DNA from: Aequorivita iocasae
GTDB lineage: Bacteria; Bacteroidota; Bacteroidia; Flavobacteriales; Flavobacteriaceae
Direction: 5' to 3'
Assembly (NCBI RefSeq): GCF_016757735.1
Contig: NZ_CP068439.1
Location: 1,364,001 to 1,428,000 of the forward strand
DNA: 64,000 bases
The stretch's first letter is position 1; every line of letters starts with the position of its first letter. Of this stretch, positions 61,025 through 64,000 are shown in pieces. Below the pieces are notes generated by a model. That model was not told where the DNA came from. It worked only from the letters and a program-made list of their open reading frames with translations, and did not search any database. A program made the translations under genes and the position numbers.

Positions 61025-63139
61025 TTATTCTTTTTTGTTTAATGATTTAATTGCAATTTGTGTATTCTTAACGGGCAGATTGCAAGTGTTGTTTTTGCAA
61101 ACATAAATAAGTGTTTCGCCGGGAACAAATCTATTTTTAAACAGCGGCCCTTCATTTTCCGCTGTGCTGCCCGCTATAATTGTGTTTGGCAGATAATGGG
61201 TATTTAGTTCCTTTATAATTGCTGAAGTATTTTCACCTACAATCACTACTTCATAAAAATCGTTTTTAAAATTCAGCAGCAAGTCCAGCCAGTTTGAAAA
61301 CCCGCTGGGATACTGCGTGATTTCCCCTGAAACATTTTTGAGCATTTGATGCGCTATTTCTTCAAAATTTGAAACTTCAAAATATTTTGAAAGTTTGAAA
61401 AGATTTTTTGCCATTACGGAATTTGATGCTGGAATCACGTTGTCGCGATATTCAAAATTTCGCGAAACAATGGCGGGGTCTTCTTTTGAGGTGAAATAAA
61501 ACATATTCTTTTTCATATCAAAGAAATTGGCGATGGTATAATCGGCCATTTTTTTTGAAAAATCGAGCCATTTTTCATCCAGGGTTATTTGGTACAAGGC
61601 TATAAAGGCTTCAATTGTAAAAGCATAATCTTCTAAAAAACCGTTAATGCTGCTTTTTCCGTCTTTATAGTTGTGAAATAATGCACCATTATCCTCAAGT
61701 TGCTTTTGAGAAATAAATTCAGCATTTTTCAGGGCAGCGTCAAAATACTCCTGATTTCCAAAAGCTTTGTAGGCATCTATATAGCCCTTCAGCATCAAAG
61801 CGTTCCAAGAAGTTAGGGTTTTATCGTCCAAACGTGGTTTTGGCCTTTTGTTACGGTAATCGAGAATTATTTCTTTCCAACTTTTCTTTTTCTGCTGAAA
61901 TGCGTCGGAAGTAAGCCCGAATTCCGTTTCAATTTCGGGATCGCTCTTTTTTCTGATAAGTACATAATGGTTATTTTCCCACTTTCCGTAACTGTTTACA
62001 TTGTAATATTCTTTAAAAATTTTGAAGTCATCTTTTAGTAATTCCTGCAATTCTTCCGAAGTGAAAATATAAAAAGCCCCTTCTTTCAGATTGCCTTTTT
62101 CGTCTTTGCTGTCTGCATCGAGAGAGGAATAAAATCCGCCTTCGTTGTTGGTTAATTCTGTTTTGATAAATGCTAATGTTTCTTTAACTATTTCAGCATA
62201 TAATGGGGTCTTGGTTGCTGCAAAAGCATTGCTATAAAGGCTTACTAATTGGGCATTGTCGTAGAGCATTTTTTCAAAATGGGGCACATGCCATTTTTCA
62301 TCTGTGCTGTATCTGGAAAAGCCGCCGCCTATTTGATCGTACAGGCCGCCGTAGGCCATTTTATCTAGTGTAAGTGTTACATAATCCAGTAGTTTTTTGT
62401 CATCTTCAGTAACAGCCTGCCTTAACAGAAACTCAAGATTGTTGGGTATCATGAATTTTGGCGCTCCATTAAAACCGCCATTTTCTTCATCAAACTGTTG
62501 TGACCAATTGGCGACTATTTTTTGTGTGGGAAAATTTTTAAAATCAACTGCATTTTGATTTAGATGGATGAGGTCCATGCTTTTAATTCCCTGTTCCAAT
62601 CGGTTCGCATAGGCAATTAGTTTTTCGGGCTCTTTTCTGTAAAGCTCTTGAATATGTTCCAAAGCGTTTATCCAGTCATTTTTTCTGAAATAGGTTCCGC
62701 CCCAAACGGGTCTTCCATCTGGTAGCGTCACTACGTTTAAGGGCCAACCGGCACTGCCCGTCATTAACTGCACTGCATTAATGTAGGTTTGGTCTACATC
62801 AGGCCGTTCTTCACGATCTACTTTTACCGAAATGAAATTATTGTTCATTGCAGCAGCTACCGTACTGTCCTCAAAACTTTCGTTTTCCATCACATGGCAC
62901 CAGTGGCAGGCCGCATAACCAATACTTACAATCATCAATTTCCTTTCTTCTTTGGCTTGTTGTAGGGTTGTTTCATTCCAAGCTTTCCAATTTACCGGAT
63001 TGTGTGCATGCTGTAGCAAATAGGGACTGGATTCGTTTATTAATTCGTTGGTGTAACTGTATTTTTTCAAGGGTTTGTTTGTTGAAGAATTGCAACCTAG
63101 CAGAATTTGTAAAGCCAAAATCGCAAATACAAGTCGCAT
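61025..63139 (-). CDS. DUF255 thioredoxin-fold lipoprotein (YyaL-like)
   Basis: The 704-residue protein has a lipoprotein signal (LLGC, lipidated Cys16). A thioredoxin-like domain follows with [20 protein letters not shown] and a CHWC active-site-like pair (Cys78, Cys81), and then an alpha/alpha barrel-like region (about 190-600) with [28 protein letters not shown]. The architecture is that of DUF255/YyaL/SSP411 proteins, whose function is not settled. The lipidation places it outside the cytoplasm. MscS follows directly. Confidence 0.9.
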   Translation of the reverse strand: MRLVFAILALQILLGCNSSTNKPLKKYSYTNELINESSPYLLQHAHNPVNWKAWNETTLQQAKEERKLMIVSIGYAACHWCHVMENESFEDSTVAAAMNNNFISVKVDREERPDVDQTYINAVQLMTGSAGWPLNVVTLPDGRPVWGGTYFRKNDWINALEHIQELYRKEPEKLIAYANRLEQGIKSMDLIHLNQNAVDFKNFPTQKIVANWSQQFDEENGGFNGAPKFMIPNNLEFLLRQAVTEDDKKLLDYVTLTLDKMAYGGLYDQIGGGFSRYSTDEKWHVPHFEKMLYDNAQLVSLYSNAFAATKTPLYAEIVKETLAFIKTELTNNEGGFYSSLDADSKDEKGNLKEGAFYIFTSEELQELLKDDFKIFKEYYNVNSYGKWENNHYVLIRKKSDPEIETEFGLTSDAFQQKKKSWKEIILDYRNKRPKPRLDDKTLTSWNALMLKGYIDAYKAFGNQEYFDAALKNAEFISQKQLEDNGALFHNYKDGKSSINGFLEDYAFTIEAFIALYQITLDEKWLDFSKKMADYTIANFFDMKKNMFYFTSKEDPAIVSRNFEYRDNVIPASNSVMAKNLFKLSKYFEVSNFEEIAHQMLKNVSGEITQYPSGFSNWLDLLLNFKNDFYEVVIVGENTSAIIKELNTHYLPNTIIAGSTAENEGPLFKNRFVPGETLIYVCKNNTCNLPVKNTQIAIKSLNKKE

Positions 63140-63159
63140 AACATAGTTTTCAGAAAAAC

Positions 63160-63195
63160 AAAAATACGCTTTTGAAATGCCAAAAGCGTATTTTT
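63160..63195 (-). terminator. terminator between dodecin and the DUF255 gene
   Basis: AAAAATACGCTTTT (63160-63173) and AAAAGCGTATTTTT (63182-63195) form a 14-bp perfect stem with an eight-base loop and T-runs on both strands. It ends the dodecin transcript on the minus strand. Confidence 0.85.
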
Positions 63196-63210
63196 AAAAG
63201 TCTTACGTTT

Positions 63211-63411
63211 CTAATTCACCTCAAAAGTGATTTTTACATTTACGCGAAACTGGGTTATATTATCCCCATTAACCACGCAGGTTTGTTCGTTTATATATGC
63301 CGAACGTATGTTTTTCACACTTTTGGAAGCTTCCTTTACTGCATTTCTTGCCGCATCCTCCCAACTTTGGTTGGAATTTGCGAGAACTTCAATTACTTTT
63401 AGTACTGCCAT
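63211..63411 (-). CDS. dodecin
   Basis: The 66-residue protein matches dodecin in length and motif: MAVLKVIEVLANSNQSWEDAARNAVKEASKSV, then VNGDNITQFRVNVKITFEV. The flavin-binding tryptophan is Trp17. Dodecins form dodecameric shells that store flavins such as FMN or lumichrome, or CoA, in the cytoplasm. It is a single small gene followed by a strong terminator. A TAGGTT/AACCTA inverted repeat lies upstream at 63426-63449. Confidence 0.9.
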   Translation of the reverse strand: MAVLKVIEVLANSNQSWEDAARNAVKEASKSVKNIRSAYINEQTCVVNGDNITQFRVNVKITFEVN

Positions 63412-63523
63412 AATTTTCTGGTTTTTAGGTTAAAAAAATAGTGAACCTACAAATTACAATTATTAAGTGCTAATTATCAGAAAATTAAGTTAAAACAGCA
63501 GTTGCAAAAGTTGTTAAAAATTG

Positions 63524-64000
63524 CTATCCATTAATGGCGACTACTTGGTTTACTTGGCCGTGGAGCATTTCTTTCAGCATGGTTTCAATCCCGTTTTTTA
63601 AAGTAATAGTTGAAGATGGGCATCCACTGCAAGCTCCCTGAAGTATTACTTTCACTGTTTTTGTGTCTTCCTGGAATGAATCGAATAAAATATGCCCGCC
63701 ATCGCTTGCCACTGCTGGCTTTATATATTCTTCAAGGATGGAAATTATTTCCTTTTCCAGCGCAGAATATTCTTTTTCTGTTTTTTGGGAAGATTTTTTT
63801 TCTGAAATACCATGTTCCGTAACATTTGTGGCATTGAGAATTTCATCATTAAGAACAGGTTTGCCGTCCTCAATGAATTTTCTGATGAACTCGCGTAATT
63901 CCATAGAAATTTCTTGCCATTCCGCTACATTATATTTCATTACCGAAACATAATTTGCACTGATAAAAATTTCTTTTACAAAAGGAAAACTGAACAGTGC
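63524..64000 (-). CDS. Nfu-type Fe-S cluster scaffold/carrier (5' partial)
   Basis: The frame is open to the right edge, so the protein begins outside the window. Upstream of the methionine at 63940 the frame encodes ALFSFPFVKEIFISANYVSV, which is the end of a Nfu N-terminal domain (LFxFPFVKxVYIS pattern). The visible part ends with the NifU C-terminal domain and its cluster-binding CSGC (ACSGCPSS). Nfu proteins receive and pass on 4Fe-4S clusters to client enzymes. It is a separate gene from dodecin, with about 110 bases between them. Confidence 0.88.
   Translation of the reverse strand, partial: ALFSFPFVKEIFISANYVSVMKYNVAEWQEISMELREFIRKFIEDGKPVLNDEILNATNVTEHGISEKKSSQKTEKEYSALEKEIISILEEYIKPAVASDGGHILFDSFQEDTKTVKVILQGACSGCPSSTITLKNGIETMLKEMLHGQVNQVVAING

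Noticed and set aside
63524-63940. Short NifU-like protein starting at 63940
   Set aside because: The frame continues without a stop to the window edge and encodes the end of an Nfu N-terminal domain, so this is a 5'-truncated longer gene.

Overview
The window is AT-rich DNA from a marine-type Flavobacteriaceae bacterium (phylum Bacteroidota). I infer this from the alternative complex III/aa3 oxidase operon, the gliding and type IX secretion protein SprA, a RemB-like protein, promoters of the TAnnTTTG type, and the absence of Shine-Dalgarno-like leaders. An Aequorivita-like genus is a guess from general resemblance, not a result. Gene density is close to complete. I saw no rRNA, tRNA, insertion sequence, prophage or CRISPR array.

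Layout. Bases 1-7616 are the 3' part of a tightly coupled locus: an MMPL exporter/acyltransferase fusion cut by the left edge, a CrtI-like FAD oxidoreductase, a cupin-like oxygenase, a lipoprotein NTN-hydrolase of the C45 type and a PaaK-like adenylating ligase. The gene types recall flexirubin/aryl-lipid loci of flavobacteria. Bases 7619-9022 (minus) hold a lipoprotein and a tandem universal stress protein. Bases 9113-13735 are the rimP-nusA-infB operon, with a terminator-like hairpin in its leader. A small SPOR protein (minus) follows. Bases 14254-26302 are one long respiratory operon: actABCDEF (alternative complex III), coxB and coxA. Then come ruvB, a cytochrome P450 and queG; maeB; ruvA and the very large sprA; gcvH and a VanZ-like gene.

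Bases 40939-44747 carry two TonB-type proteins and a RemB/Wzi-like outer-membrane protein whose N-terminus also looks like a TonB C-terminal domain. A metallo-beta-lactamase-fold protein (minus) follows. Bases 45826-51052 hold the second respiratory cluster: cyoE (heme O synthase), two subunit III paralogues, a subunit IV, and an assembly module made of a cysteine-free SCO-like protein, a true SCO, a DUF420 protein and a small CxxC membrane protein. Bases 51194-58743 encode a MacB-type export system with one ATPase, two permeases, two membrane-fusion proteins and one TolC. The right end has tsaB, then minus-strand genes: a secreted unknown, an MscS channel, a DUF255 thioredoxin-fold lipoprotein, dodecin and an Nfu-type Fe-S protein cut by the right edge.

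How it fits together: the two respiratory clusters, about 20 kb apart, together supply quinol oxidation, aa3 oxidase core subunits, heme maturation and probable copper insertion. sprA and remB belong to cell-surface gliding and secretion. Most of the window is conserved core genome. The less explained parts are the left-edge lipid/pigment cluster, accessory domains on the respiratory proteins, the cysteine-free SCO relative, the small CxxC protein, the TonB-like N-terminus of RemB, and several RNA hairpins in leaders and gene ends.
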